Part shown: positions 49,932-57,733 of the stretch, one piece after another
Position numbering within the stretch: the stretch's first letter is position 1
How the letters are laid out: the number at the start of each line of letters is the position of its first letter
Assembly (NCBI RefSeq): GCF_000374025.1
Contig: NZ_KB893173.1
Location: 372,001 to 436,000 of the forward strand
Source of the DNA: Spirosoma panaciterrae DSM 21099
GTDB lineage: Bacteria > Bacteroidota > Bacteroidia > Cytophagales > Spirosomataceae
DNA: 64,000 nucleotides
Direction of reading: 5' to 3'
Notes under the pieces: model-generated
Seen by the model: only the letters and a program-made list of their open reading frames with translations
Told to the model about the DNA's origin: nothing
Database searches by the model: none
Made by a program: the position numbers and the translations under genes

Positions 49932-50792
49932 CTACTCTTCCAGCAACAACAGCAACGAGCTATGGTCTAACTCCCCATTTCCCTTATTGACGGCGGCTTC
50001 CATCTGCTCGGCTACCAGTGCTGTGCCTTTCAATGGAACCGAAAATTCTTCGCCCGTTTGCAGGGCGATACCCATATCTTTTTTGTGCAGCTTGATTTTG
50101 AAACCGGGCTTAAAATTCCGGTCGATCATGCGCTTGCCGTGAAGGTCGAGAATTCGGCTTTGGGCAAATCCACCCAACAGCACCTCCCGCATCTTTTCGA
50201 GATTAACTCCCGCTTTCGACGCCAGCGCAAACGCTTCCACAACTGCCTGGATGGTAATACCCACAATCATCTGATTACACGCCTTTGTGGTTTGCCCCGC
50301 ACCGGGTTCGCCAATATGAACAATGTTTTTGCCCATCGCCTGAAACAAAGGCAACGCCCGATTAAAAGCCGATTCGCTTCCACCAACCATAATGGACAAT
50401 GAAGCCGATTCCGCCCCTACCTGCCCGCCCGATACGGGTGCATCCAGAGCCTCTACGCCTTTAGCCTGCATGGATTGATAAATGCCCCGAGCAGTAGCCG
50501 GCGCAATCGTCGACATATCAATAAACAAAGCTCCCGACTGAATACCGGCCAAAACCCCTTCCGGTCCATTCACTACCTGATCGACATCGGGCGAATCGGG
50601 CAACATGGTGATGATTACGTCTGAATGCCCGGCAAGTGCTTTGCTCGTCGGGTGCGTCTGCGCCCCAGCCTCTACCAGTTCGGGAGCAGCTTTGCTTCCC
50701 TCCAGAACAGCTACCGGATAACCGGCTTTCAGCAAATTCAGGGCCATCGGTTTGCCCATAATCCCCAATCCAATAAATCCTATTTTATCCAT
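49932..50792 (-). CDS. garR: 2-hydroxy-3-oxopropionate (tartronate semialdehyde) reductase-type dehydrogenase
   Basis: A 286-residue beta-hydroxyacid dehydrogenase. The nucleotide fold opens with GFIGLGIMGKPMALNLLKAG. The substrate motif DAPVSGGQVGAESASLSIMVGG and the catalytic lysine in AGQTTKACNQMIVG are present. In this cluster it would reduce tartronate semialdehyde, made by the HpcH aldolase, to D-glycerate. It could also act on 3-hydroxyisobutyrate, and only context points to GarR. Its start lies 3 bases after a fold-back repeat that fills the spacer to gntP. Confidence 0.82.
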   Translation of the reverse strand: MDKIGFIGLGIMGKPMALNLLKAGYPVAVLEGSKAAPELVEAGAQTHPTSKALAGHSDVIITMLPDSPDVDQVVNGPEGVLAGIQSGALFIDMSTIAPATARGIYQSMQAKGVEALDAPVSGGQVGAESASLSIMVGGSESAFNRALPLFQAMGKNIVHIGEPGAGQTTKACNQMIVGITIQAVVEAFALASKAGVNLEKMREVLLGGFAQSRILDLHGKRMIDRNFKPGFKIKLHKKDMGIALQTGEEFSVPLKGTALVAEQMEAAVNKGNGELDHSSLLLLLEE

Positions 50793-50795
50793 ATT

Positions 50796-50888
50796 AAAGA
50801 GTGAAAGAGTGAATGAGCGAAAGAGTGATTGAGTGAACGAGTTAAGGTTTTAGTGATAGCAATTCGCTCTTTCACTCTTTCGCTCTTT
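50796..50888. repeat. Iterated 8-bp fold-back structure between gntP and garR
   Basis: The plus strand reads six consecutive 8-base words of type AAAGAGTG (50796-50843), followed by a spacer and the inverse words TTCGCTCTTTCACTCTTTCG (from 50863). Arms of 26 bases (50796-50821, 50863-50888) pair with two or three mismatches. It covers the whole spacer, including part of the gntP stop. In the transcript the purine arm comes first and the pyrimidine arm ends 3 bases before the garR ATG. Confidence 0.85.
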
Positions 50889-52332
50889 ATATTAGCGGAA
50901 ACAATTGTGCGGCAATCATGATGACGACAAGACCTGTCAGCCCCATGACTACCAGCAGGGGTGAAATTGTTTTTAATGCCTCCTGCTCGGTAAGATTACT
51001 GAGTTTGCAAACGATCCAGAATCCCGCGTCGTTCATCCACGGAACCAGTTTTGAACCACATCCAATAGCCAGCCCCAGATAGAGTGGATGAAACCCCAGG
51101 CTGGCATTACTGGCCATCCCCGACAGAATGCCCGAAGCGGTGATTAAGGCTACCGTTGCTGAGCCCTGCGCCGTCCGCACAACGGCGGCAATAAAGAATG
51201 CCATCGGAATCAGGGCCATCTGATAGTCTTTGGTCATATCGGCAATGCGGGCACTGATACCCGTTTGTTGCAACATGCCCCCAAAAGCGCCACCGGCCGC
51301 CGTAATCAGAATAATACCTCCCCCGCTCATAAGGGCTGCCTGCACAAAGGGAGTCAACCCTTCTTTACCGCTTTTCTTTTGTCGGGCCAGTATCAGTAAG
51401 GCAACAATGCCCCCCGAAACCACAGCGATATTTTTGTCCCCAACGAATTTGATCAGGCGGATTAACGTCAACAAAAAGGGCGATTCGGTTAAGGGAACAC
51501 CGGGCGTAGCCATAGCCGTAATGGCCGTGTCGGCACAGATAAAAACAAGCGGAATAAGAACGGGCAACAACGATACACCCAGACCCGGCAGTTGTTTATC
51601 GTCTTTAGCGGCAATGGCTTTAATATCGTCCAGCCGGGCATCCATGGCATCGCGTAGGGGCGTAGGCCATTTCCTGTTTGCCCAGAGCGCAAATAAATAA
51701 CCACTCGTGATGGTCATGAGCCCTACAATTGTCCCACCAATCATCATCATGCCAATCGGGATATGCATTTCGCCTACCAGAAACAAGGGCCCCGGTGCTG
51801 GCGGAACCAATGAGTTTGCCATGGCCGCACCAGCCATAATACACAGTACCAGCAGCAGGTAGTTTTTTCCAATTCGTAAGGTCATGGCTTTCGCCAGCGG
51901 CATCATCAGAAAAATAACCGTGTCAAAAAAAACTGGGATCCCGATGAAAAAACTACTTACCAGAAAGGCTATGGGTGCCCGATCAACGCCCGTGACGCGG
52001 AGCATCGACCGGATGATCCGTTCGGCGGCTCCGCTTTCGAGCATGCATTTGCCGATAATAGCGGCCATGGCAATGAGGATACCGATTTTTCCGCAGGTAG
52101 CGCCGAACTCGGTGGCTATACGTTCCCCAATGTTCTTTTTTGCCAGAGCGGCAGCGGCTGCCGGGGCCGTTCCTTTGGCGATAGCAAACTGTTCAATGGC
52201 CGATGCGGGGGTCATCAACGCAACGACAAAAGCGCCCAGCAAAAGCGCCAGAAAAGGATGTAGTTTCAGGCCAATGATCCCACCGACCACGATTACGACA
52301 CCAACAGCTAAGATCAATAAAGGGTCTGTCAT
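50887..52332 (-). CDS. GntP-family gluconate/organic acid:H+ symporter
   Basis: A 481-residue polytopic permease with about 13 hydrophobic segments. The family features are visible: LKLHPFLALLLGAFVVALM at the start, FFIGIPVFFDTVIFLMMPLAKAM, ANSLVPPAPGPLFLV and MLQQTGISARIADM. GntP proteins import gluconate or related sugar acids with protons; here the likely cargo is glucarate or galactarate because of the neighbours. It lies between the aldolase and the reductase genes, with spacers of 116 and 94 bases that both contain stems. Confidence 0.92.
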   Translation of the reverse strand: MTDPLLILAVGVVIVVGGIIGLKLHPFLALLLGAFVVALMTPASAIEQFAIAKGTAPAAAAALAKKNIGERIATEFGATCGKIGILIAMAAIIGKCMLESGAAERIIRSMLRVTGVDRAPIAFLVSSFFIGIPVFFDTVIFLMMPLAKAMTLRIGKNYLLLVLCIMAGAAMANSLVPPAPGPLFLVGEMHIPIGMMMIGGTIVGLMTITSGYLFALWANRKWPTPLRDAMDARLDDIKAIAAKDDKQLPGLGVSLLPVLIPLVFICADTAITAMATPGVPLTESPFLLTLIRLIKFVGDKNIAVVSGGIVALLILARQKKSGKEGLTPFVQAALMSGGGIILITAAGGAFGGMLQQTGISARIADMTKDYQMALIPMAFFIAAVVRTAQGSATVALITASGILSGMASNASLGFHPLYLGLAIGCGSKLVPWMNDAGFWIVCKLSNLTEQEALKTISPLLVVMGLTGLVVIMIAAQLFPLI

Positions 52333-52334
52333 TC

Positions 52335-52408
52335 AGGAAGCGTTTAGGAATGGGAGCAATGTACTTTCTGGCTTAGGCTATACCCTTGTTCGTTGACTTA
52401 CGCTTCCT
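52335..52408. repeat. Spacer inverted repeat upstream of gntP
   Basis: AGGAAGCGT (52335-52343) is inverted as ACGCTTCCT (52400-52408). In the minus-strand transcript the purine arm is first and the pyrimidine arm ends 2 bases before the gntP ATG. An internal hairpin (TTGACTTACGC with GCATGAGTCAA) lies near 52393-52424. It has no iterated words, so it is only a weaker relative of the other fold-backs. Confidence 0.4.
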
Positions 52409-52448
52409 CACGTTCGCATGAGTCAATTGAAATCTATACCCTAAAAAC

Positions 52449-53222
52449 CTATTTATGAATTGAGCGAAACGAGTCCAGTTTTTTGGCCAGGTTTCGGGCG
52501 CCATCGGCCACAAACGTAGCATCGGCTCCACAGGCAATCAGCCGGATTCCTAAATCGTGATAGTGCTGGTAATCATCGGGGTTAAAAAAGAGAATCCCCG
52601 TGGCTTTGCCCGCTTTTTGGGCTGCGTCGACGGTAGCTTTTACAGCGTCCTTAAAACGAGGATGATTGAACTGACCAAAAATCCCTAACTCCATCGACAG
52701 GTCGGCCGGGCCAATGAACAACACGTCAACCCCTTCGATACTGGCTACTTCGTCGAGGTGATTCAGCACGTCAACGGTTTCGATCTGAACGACGCCCAGA
52801 ATCGTTTCCTGCGCCTGCTGGTAATACTGGTCAAATTGTTGGGCAAATCCCGTTGCCCGCACCATTTTGGCGACTCCCCGATTCCCGAAAGGCGGGTAAT
52901 GCAGACCGCTCACAACCTTTCGGGCATCGTCTGGAATACCTATTTTGGGGCACATGATACCTTCCGCTCCCATATCCAGCACCCGGTGAATTCGCTGACT
53001 TTCGGCACTTTCGACCCGTACAATAGCGCCAGCCGATGTGTGTTCAAGCGCCTGCAACTGATACAGTACATCTTTTTCCGAGCCAGCGCCATGTTCCAGA
53101 TCAATCAGTACCCAGTCGAAACCGGCCTGCCCGACAATCTCTGCCGTGAGAGAACTTCCCAGATTTAACCAACATCCGTTCAGGGTTTCTCCCTGGCGAA
53201 GTCGTTTCTTCAAATCTTTCAT
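52449..53222 (-). CDS. HpcH/HpaI-type aldolase (2-dehydro-3-deoxyglucarate aldolase type)
   Basis: A 257-residue class II aldolase of the HpaI/GarL family: it splits 5-keto-4-deoxyglucarate into pyruvate and tartronate semialdehyde. Family parts seen: KKRLRQGETLNGCWLNLGS at the N-terminus, WVLIDLEHG, EGIMCPKIG, the metal ligands in VVQIETVDVLN and FIGPADLSMELG. It is the first gene of the glucarate cluster on the minus strand. Two further ATG codons upstream are possible starts; this one matches the usual family N-terminus. Confidence 0.86.
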   Translation of the reverse strand: MKDLKKRLRQGETLNGCWLNLGSSLTAEIVGQAGFDWVLIDLEHGAGSEKDVLYQLQALEHTSAGAIVRVESAESQRIHRVLDMGAEGIMCPKIGIPDDARKVVSGLHYPPFGNRGVAKMVRATGFAQQFDQYYQQAQETILGVVQIETVDVLNHLDEVASIEGVDVLFIGPADLSMELGIFGQFNHPRFKDAVKATVDAAQKAGKATGILFFNPDDYQHYHDLGIRLIACGADATFVADGARNLAKKLDSFRSIHK

Positions 53223-53366
53223 AACACGTAAAGACATTGGAAATGAAGCTTTACTTCCCATTTCCGCAGATTCGTGCCAGAAGCCAATCAGGGGGTGAAT
53301 TTACAGACGATTTTATGAAGAAATAGACTGCTACTGGTAAACGCCAGCGCCAATGCAACTGCCTTT

Positions 53367-54038
53367 TTATGGGCAAACAATTTTATAAAATGTGTAGCTA
53401 ACGGTTATCGCTGTATAGGTATAGCTATCGGTCAATGAGGGATTTCCCTGCGTTGTTTTGGTGAGTGCCTTCCCAAATGTTAAATCACCCAGGCCATCCA
53501 GATAGTCATTCCGGGTAAATCGGGTTCCAAATTCCAGGCCAATACTCCACGGGCGCTTTATCTCATACTTAACCCCGACTCCCAAAGGGTAGGTCATTAC
53601 TCCCCCGATCCGAATAACGTCGTTATTAAATTTACATACCCCGATTCCGCCAAACACATACGGCGTCCAGTTTTTGGCCTTTGGCGCGGGCTTGTAATTC
53701 AGGAAGTTATATTCTACATCCAGAAATAATTCGTTGATATTGGTATTGAACGAAAAATTACGAGCCTGCTGGAATGCATTTTTGCTATACTGGTCTTCTC
53801 CACGAAGTTTCCCAATCGACCCGCCAAACCGCATCGAAAACGACCGGCTCACATTATACCGTAAAAAACCGCCTATAGCCGGGCTGATAAAGCGCGGATT
53901 TAACGCAGGCGTTACATCACTTTTACAGAGCATTCCGCCCAGGCTCCCGCCAATCTCAAATTTCTGAGCCTGTACACTAAGGCTGATAAAAAGCCCGACT
54001 AGTACCAGTCGGGCCGTATTTATAGCATATCGGAGCAT
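53367..54038 (-). CDS. Outer-membrane beta-barrel protein
   Basis: A 223-residue exported protein with a leader MLRYAINTARLVLVGLFISLSVQA. The mature part is made of alternating beta strands with aromatic ends (KFEIGGSLGG, SFSMRFGGSIGKL, PYVFGGIGVCKFN, YTAITVSYTFYKI, the last fitting an outer-membrane C-terminal strand). It is probably an eight-stranded barrel. It starts 4 bases past the stop of the DUF6089-like gene, so the two are co-translated and likely related, as their internal layouts match (YNFLNYKPAPKAKNW versus LIPEGRNSDVRPK). Confidence 0.8.
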   Translation of the reverse strand: MLRYAINTARLVLVGLFISLSVQAQKFEIGGSLGGMLCKSDVTPALNPRFISPAIGGFLRYNVSRSFSMRFGGSIGKLRGEDQYSKNAFQQARNFSFNTNINELFLDVEYNFLNYKPAPKAKNWTPYVFGGIGVCKFNNDVIRIGGVMTYPLGVGVKYEIKRPWSIGLEFGTRFTRNDYLDGLGDLTFGKALTKTTQGNPSLTDSYTYTAITVSYTFYKIVCP

Positions 54039-54042
54039 AAAC

Positions 54043-55029
54043 CTATTTGACGGGTGGGCACTTGATTTTACCCGGAATGACATATTGTATTGAGAAATGC
54101 GTCAGCACGTACCCATCTCTGGGAATTTTGTCAGCTCCTCCCCCTCGGGCCGATGTAGAAAAAAACTCAGGCTTCGTCTGAAGGAGTTGTTGAAGAGCAG
54201 GATCGCGTGCTTGATTTACCCGGGCGGCATCCGGTTCATTCCGTCGATCAGCCATAATAGAGGCCAGGCCCTGCAAAGCATCAGGATTGGCGTAGGAATC
54301 CCCCACATCGTCCAGATAATTACTGAATGTCATTCGATAGCTGATCTCAGCACCAATATTAAAACTTTCATTGAGTTTAAAGCGAGCGCCCAATCCGACC
54401 GGAACGGCTCCAGTTACCAGTGAATACGGCTTCCGATATCCGGGCTGCCCTTGCCCTTCTGTATGTAAGGGCTGGAGTTTCACCCACGTACCGGGCGTAT
54501 ACTGCTGACTCGAACTGTAACTCGCTGTTGGCGTTATGGCTTCAGGGCTATGGGCTACCAATGCCAGACCGGCAAACAGATACGGAACAATTTTGGGTCG
54601 TACATCGGAATTGCGCCCTTCCGGGATAAGGTTATAAATACCCGTAACCGAAAACTCCTTTACATCATTCCGAAAATGCAGGTTCCGTACGTATTGAAGC
54701 GCATATTTTTCCGGATTGCTTTTGCTAAACGTGTAGTCATCGCCCACAAGACGAACCCATGTAAACATGGCACGGGCGGCAAAACGAGGTGTAAAATAGC
54801 GTGTGTACCCTATGCCCGCGTTCCAGCGAGGTAAGGTGAATAACGACTTCCACGGAACACTATATGGGTTCAACTCCCCAAAGTAGGTCGATGTCCCGGC
54901 ACCAAGTGATACAGCCGAATACGGAGCGAAATGTGGATTAGGCCGTCGCTGAGCCGAAAGTTCTGTCGTAAAGCCTACCAGCAAACACACTGCCGTAACG
55001 CCTGTTACCAACTGCCTGTAGTTAATCAT
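54043..55029 (-). CDS. DUF6089-type outer-membrane protein
   Basis: A 328-residue exported barrel protein. After the leader (VTAVCLLVGFTTELSAQ) the conserved start FAPYSAVSLGAGTSTYFGELNPY is what DUF6089 proteins of Bacteroidota show. Next come strands with a Trp/Tyr rhythm (WNAGIGYTRYFTPRFAARAMFTWVRL), EISYRMTFSNYLDDVGDSY, and a final VLTHFSIQYVIPGKIKCP. These proteins are commonly encoded beside nadK and CBS genes, as here. Function unknown, probably envelope structure. Confidence 0.85.
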   Translation of the reverse strand: MINYRQLVTGVTAVCLLVGFTTELSAQRRPNPHFAPYSAVSLGAGTSTYFGELNPYSVPWKSLFTLPRWNAGIGYTRYFTPRFAARAMFTWVRLVGDDYTFSKSNPEKYALQYVRNLHFRNDVKEFSVTGIYNLIPEGRNSDVRPKIVPYLFAGLALVAHSPEAITPTASYSSSQQYTPGTWVKLQPLHTEGQGQPGYRKPYSLVTGAVPVGLGARFKLNESFNIGAEISYRMTFSNYLDDVGDSYANPDALQGLASIMADRRNEPDAARVNQARDPALQQLLQTKPEFFSTSARGGGADKIPRDGYVLTHFSIQYVIPGKIKCPPVK

Positions 55030-55204
55030 AAGTTTCTAAATACATGAATCAACCGTGGCTGATCCCCAAAAGCCAGCCATTTCCGAAACGGCCAGCCAGA
55101 CACTTTTATTGGCATTCTACCGTAAAAATTATGCCACAAATGGCAATTCGGATGGCTAAAAAAAATAAAACTTGTTGTGTATCACCAATCGCTGGTCTGG
55201 TGCG

Positions 55205-56083
55205 TTAGTTACGAATATCCCAGCCCCAGTTGAGTTTACTCCGAAGCGTATTCAGGAAATTATCGTCTTTCAGTTTAACCAGACGTGCCTTAAAGGCTTC
55301 CTTCTGAAGGCTGATCCGAACCGAAGTTTCTACCGTATACGAACGCGAGTCCAGAGCCGCCAGGAAGTTTCCGCTCCGGCTTTCTACCTCGAAGGCTAGC
55401 TGACAGGTATCCATCACAATCATGGGTCGGACATTCAGATTGTGCGGGCTAATGGGCGTGATGATAAGGCTATCTGTGTGAGGGAGCAATACAGGCCCTC
55501 CGCAGCTTAACGAATACCCTGTTGAGCCCGACGGCGTCGATACAATCAACCCATCGGCCCAGTATGAATTCAGGAATTCGCCATCCAGGTAGGTATGCAC
55601 CGTTATCATCGACGATGTCTGGGTGCGGGTTATTGTAAAATCGTTCAGACCAAACGGCAGATTCCCGAATATATCCTGACTGGACCGCACACTCACCAGC
55701 GTTCGTTCGTCAATACTATACTGTTCATTAAAAAGGGCATCGATCATCAACCGGACCGACGCCGGGGCAACCGTAGCCAGAAAACCTAACCGACCGATGT
55801 TGATACCTACAATGGGAATTTGCCGGGCTCCTACATGGGTAACGGCATCCAGCAGTGTCCCGTCGCCCCCCAGACTAAAGATAAAATCGGCATCGAGTAC
55901 ACCGCCCTCTTCAACGGTATAGGTATCCTGGCTGTAGTGCGCCACACCGGCATTATCCAGAAACTCACGATAGCCTCGCGATATGATTACTTCAGCCTGA
56001 CGTCGGGCCAGTTCCTCAAACATGGACTGGATATACGGGCGAGCTGATTCGGGAAAGTTGCGCCCGTGGATGGCGATTTTCAT
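55205..56083 (-). CDS. nadK: NAD kinase
   Basis: A 292-residue enzyme phosphorylating NAD to NADP with ATP or polyphosphate. The family signatures FSLGGDGTLLDAV (GGDGT motif), GINIGRLGFLA, and VSTPSGSTGYSLSCGGPVL are all present, with the NAD-binding Asp in DFTITRTQTSS. The start ATG before KIAIHGRNF is used because the frame upstream has no leader sense and runs through the fold-back repeat. The gene follows the CBS-domain gene by 73 bases that are filled by an iterated hairpin. Confidence 0.95.
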   Translation of the reverse strand: MKIAIHGRNFPESARPYIQSMFEELARRQAEVIISRGYREFLDNAGVAHYSQDTYTVEEGGVLDADFIFSLGGDGTLLDAVTHVGARQIPIVGINIGRLGFLATVAPASVRLMIDALFNEQYSIDERTLVSVRSSQDIFGNLPFGLNDFTITRTQTSSMITVHTYLDGEFLNSYWADGLIVSTPSGSTGYSLSCGGPVLLPHTDSLIITPISPHNLNVRPMIVMDTCQLAFEVESRSGNFLAALDSRSYTVETSVRISLQKEAFKARLVKLKDDNFLNTLRSKLNWGWDIRN

Positions 56084-56090
56084 AAAAAAG

Positions 56091-56152
56091 GTGAAGGGCA
56101 AAGGGCAGGGGTCGAAGAGCATAGCTTATGCCCCCTACCCTTCGCCCTTTGC
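56091..56152. repeat. Iterated 7-bp fold-back structure between the CBS gene and nadK
   Basis: The plus strand reads GTGAAGGGCAAAGGGCAGGG and inversely CCCTACCCTTCGCCCTTTGC further right. The units are 7 bases long (GAAGGGC, AAAGGGC). Arms of about 23 bases pair with five mismatches, four of them transitions. In the minus-strand transcript the purine arm is first and the pyrimidine arm ends 7 bases before the nadK ATG. It fills the spacer. Confidence 0.75.
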
Positions 56153-56156
56153 TAAT

Positions 56157-56825
56157 TTACGTATTTAAATACCGAAGCAACGAATCAAGACGTTCCTGGT
56201 CAATGCTTTCGACCGGAGCGTTGGCAAAGGCGGCTTCGATATGATAACCAAAGCGTTCGAGCGTGGAGATGACGGGAGTGATATCACGCCGATTCAGTTT
56301 CATAGTCAACCGGGATCGGTCGGGCATCCCATAGGCTGCGCTTGAAAAATAACTGCTAATAATTTTGACGTTATTGGATTCGATCAGGCGGCTAATCTCC
56401 GACATGGAATAATCCCGTTCGTTGAGATTCAGAATCAGGATAGCGCCAACATCCTGCACGCCCAATTCCTGAGCAAACTGTTTGAGCAACTCATTGACCG
56501 AGATGGTGCCAATAAACTCCCGCCCTTCGTTCAGAACCGCGATTATTTCCATCTGATGCTGAAGCACCAGACCCAGGATTTCGTACAAATGTTGATCTTC
56601 CAGTACATACATCTGCTCAAACAGCCGCATGACTCCCCCCACAGGTTGCTCGTCGTCACCAGCATCCAGTAGTAATTCTTCACTTACAATCCCTCGGTAT
56701 TCGCCCTCACTGGTCAGAACAAGTTGCCCGACGCGGTGTTCCTGCATCCAGTCGAGCGCCCGGGCAACCGAATCGGTCGGTTTCAGGGCTGGAAGCATTG
56801 GATCTATTAGTTCGGCAGCCAGCAT
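56157..56825 (-). CDS. CBS-domain protein
   Basis: A 222-residue cytosolic protein with two CBS motifs (about residues 1-60: ALKPTDSVARALDWMQEHRVGQLVLTSEGEY; about 70-120: EIIAVLNEGREFIGTISVNEL). A ferredoxin-like or ACT-like tail follows (GAILILNLNERDYSMSEISRLIE). CBS pairs bind adenine nucleotides such as AMP, ATP or SAM. The first CBS is followed by a conserved EELLLDAGDDEQP. The gene precedes nadK and may share its regulation. An upstream extension of 23 codons starts with TTG and is less likely. Confidence 0.82.
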   Translation of the reverse strand: MLAAELIDPMLPALKPTDSVARALDWMQEHRVGQLVLTSEGEYRGIVSEELLLDAGDDEQPVGGVMRLFEQMYVLEDQHLYEILGLVLQHQMEIIAVLNEGREFIGTISVNELLKQFAQELGVQDVGAILILNLNERDYSMSEISRLIESNNVKIISSYFSSAAYGMPDRSRLTMKLNRRDITPVISTLERFGYHIEAAFANAPVESIDQERLDSLLRYLNT

Positions 56826-56956
56826 ATACGTTGCGTGTAGTGTTTTAACAGAAAACTGTTGCCAGAAAACTACAGAAAAACTTCCATAGTTCAAATTTTG
56901 ATCGATTGGTGAAGCCGTTAATTAGGCAATCGCCACTTTACGAATCGGCCGGATCA

Positions 56957-57733
56957 TTATTCCACCAGTTCACCAACGAAGTGTCGGGCAAGCCAGCTAT
57001 CCAGCAATTCGTTGAATCGATCGGGGCACTCCATCATGGGTGCATGGCAGCACTTATCGATAAAGTACAATTCTGAATGCTCAATCAGCCGATTAAACTC
57101 ATGGCCAACCTCCGCCGGAGTAATGGTATCGTTCAGGCCCCATACCAATAACGTTGGCACCTGAATTTTGTGCAGATCTTTGGCTACATTGTTCCGTTGT
57201 GCCGACTTGGCAATCGCCACAATGCTCATACACTTAGGAATACTGCTCGTAATTTCGAATACCTCATCAATCAACTCTTTGGAGGCTACTTTGGGGTCGT
57301 AGAATGTATACGCTACTCGTTCGGCAATGTAATCATAACTTCCCCGTTTCGGGAAGGAGCCTCCCATTCCATTCTCGAACAAACCCGAACTACCCGTCAG
57401 CACAAGGCCGCGGACCTGATCAGGATTTTTGAATGTATATAAAATAGCCAAATGGCCTCCTAACGAATTGCCCAGCAAGGTCAGATTGTGCAGGTCTTTC
57501 TGAGCCACGAATTTCTCGATAAAGGCAACCAGCCCCTCTAAACTAGCCTGACGAAGTGGCATCTCATAAATCGGCAACAAAGGAATCACGATCCGATAAC
57601 GCCCCGAAAAGGTAGTAATTACACTATCCCAATTGCTAAGCGCCCCAAACAGGCCGTGCAACAGCAGCAATACGTCTCCTTCTCCTTCATCAACAAATCG
57701 AAACCCGGCTTCTTCTTTAATAGTATAGCTCAT
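56957..57733 (-). CDS. Alpha/beta hydrolase
   Basis: A 258-residue alpha/beta-fold hydrolase. The oxyanion strand is LLLLHGLFGALSNWD, the nucleophile sits in LLGNSLGGHLA, and the acid/base pair is in LVWGLNDTITP and CCHAPMMECPDRF. Such proteins split esters, C-C bonds (MhpC/MenH type) or act as lactonases. The start overlaps the end of pabA by 17 bases, so it is translated together with it, which may point to a role in a folate/aromatic or quinone pathway, but no specific substrate follows from sequence. Confidence 0.85.
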   Translation of the reverse strand: MSYTIKEEAGFRFVDEGEGDVLLLLHGLFGALSNWDSVITTFSGRYRIVIPLLPIYEMPLRQASLEGLVAFIEKFVAQKDLHNLTLLGNSLGGHLAILYTFKNPDQVRGLVLTGSSGLFENGMGGSFPKRGSYDYIAERVAYTFYDPKVASKELIDEVFEITSSIPKCMSIVAIAKSAQRNNVAKDLHKIQVPTLLVWGLNDTITPAEVGHEFNRLIEHSELYFIDKCCHAPMMECPDRFNELLDSWLARHFVGELVE

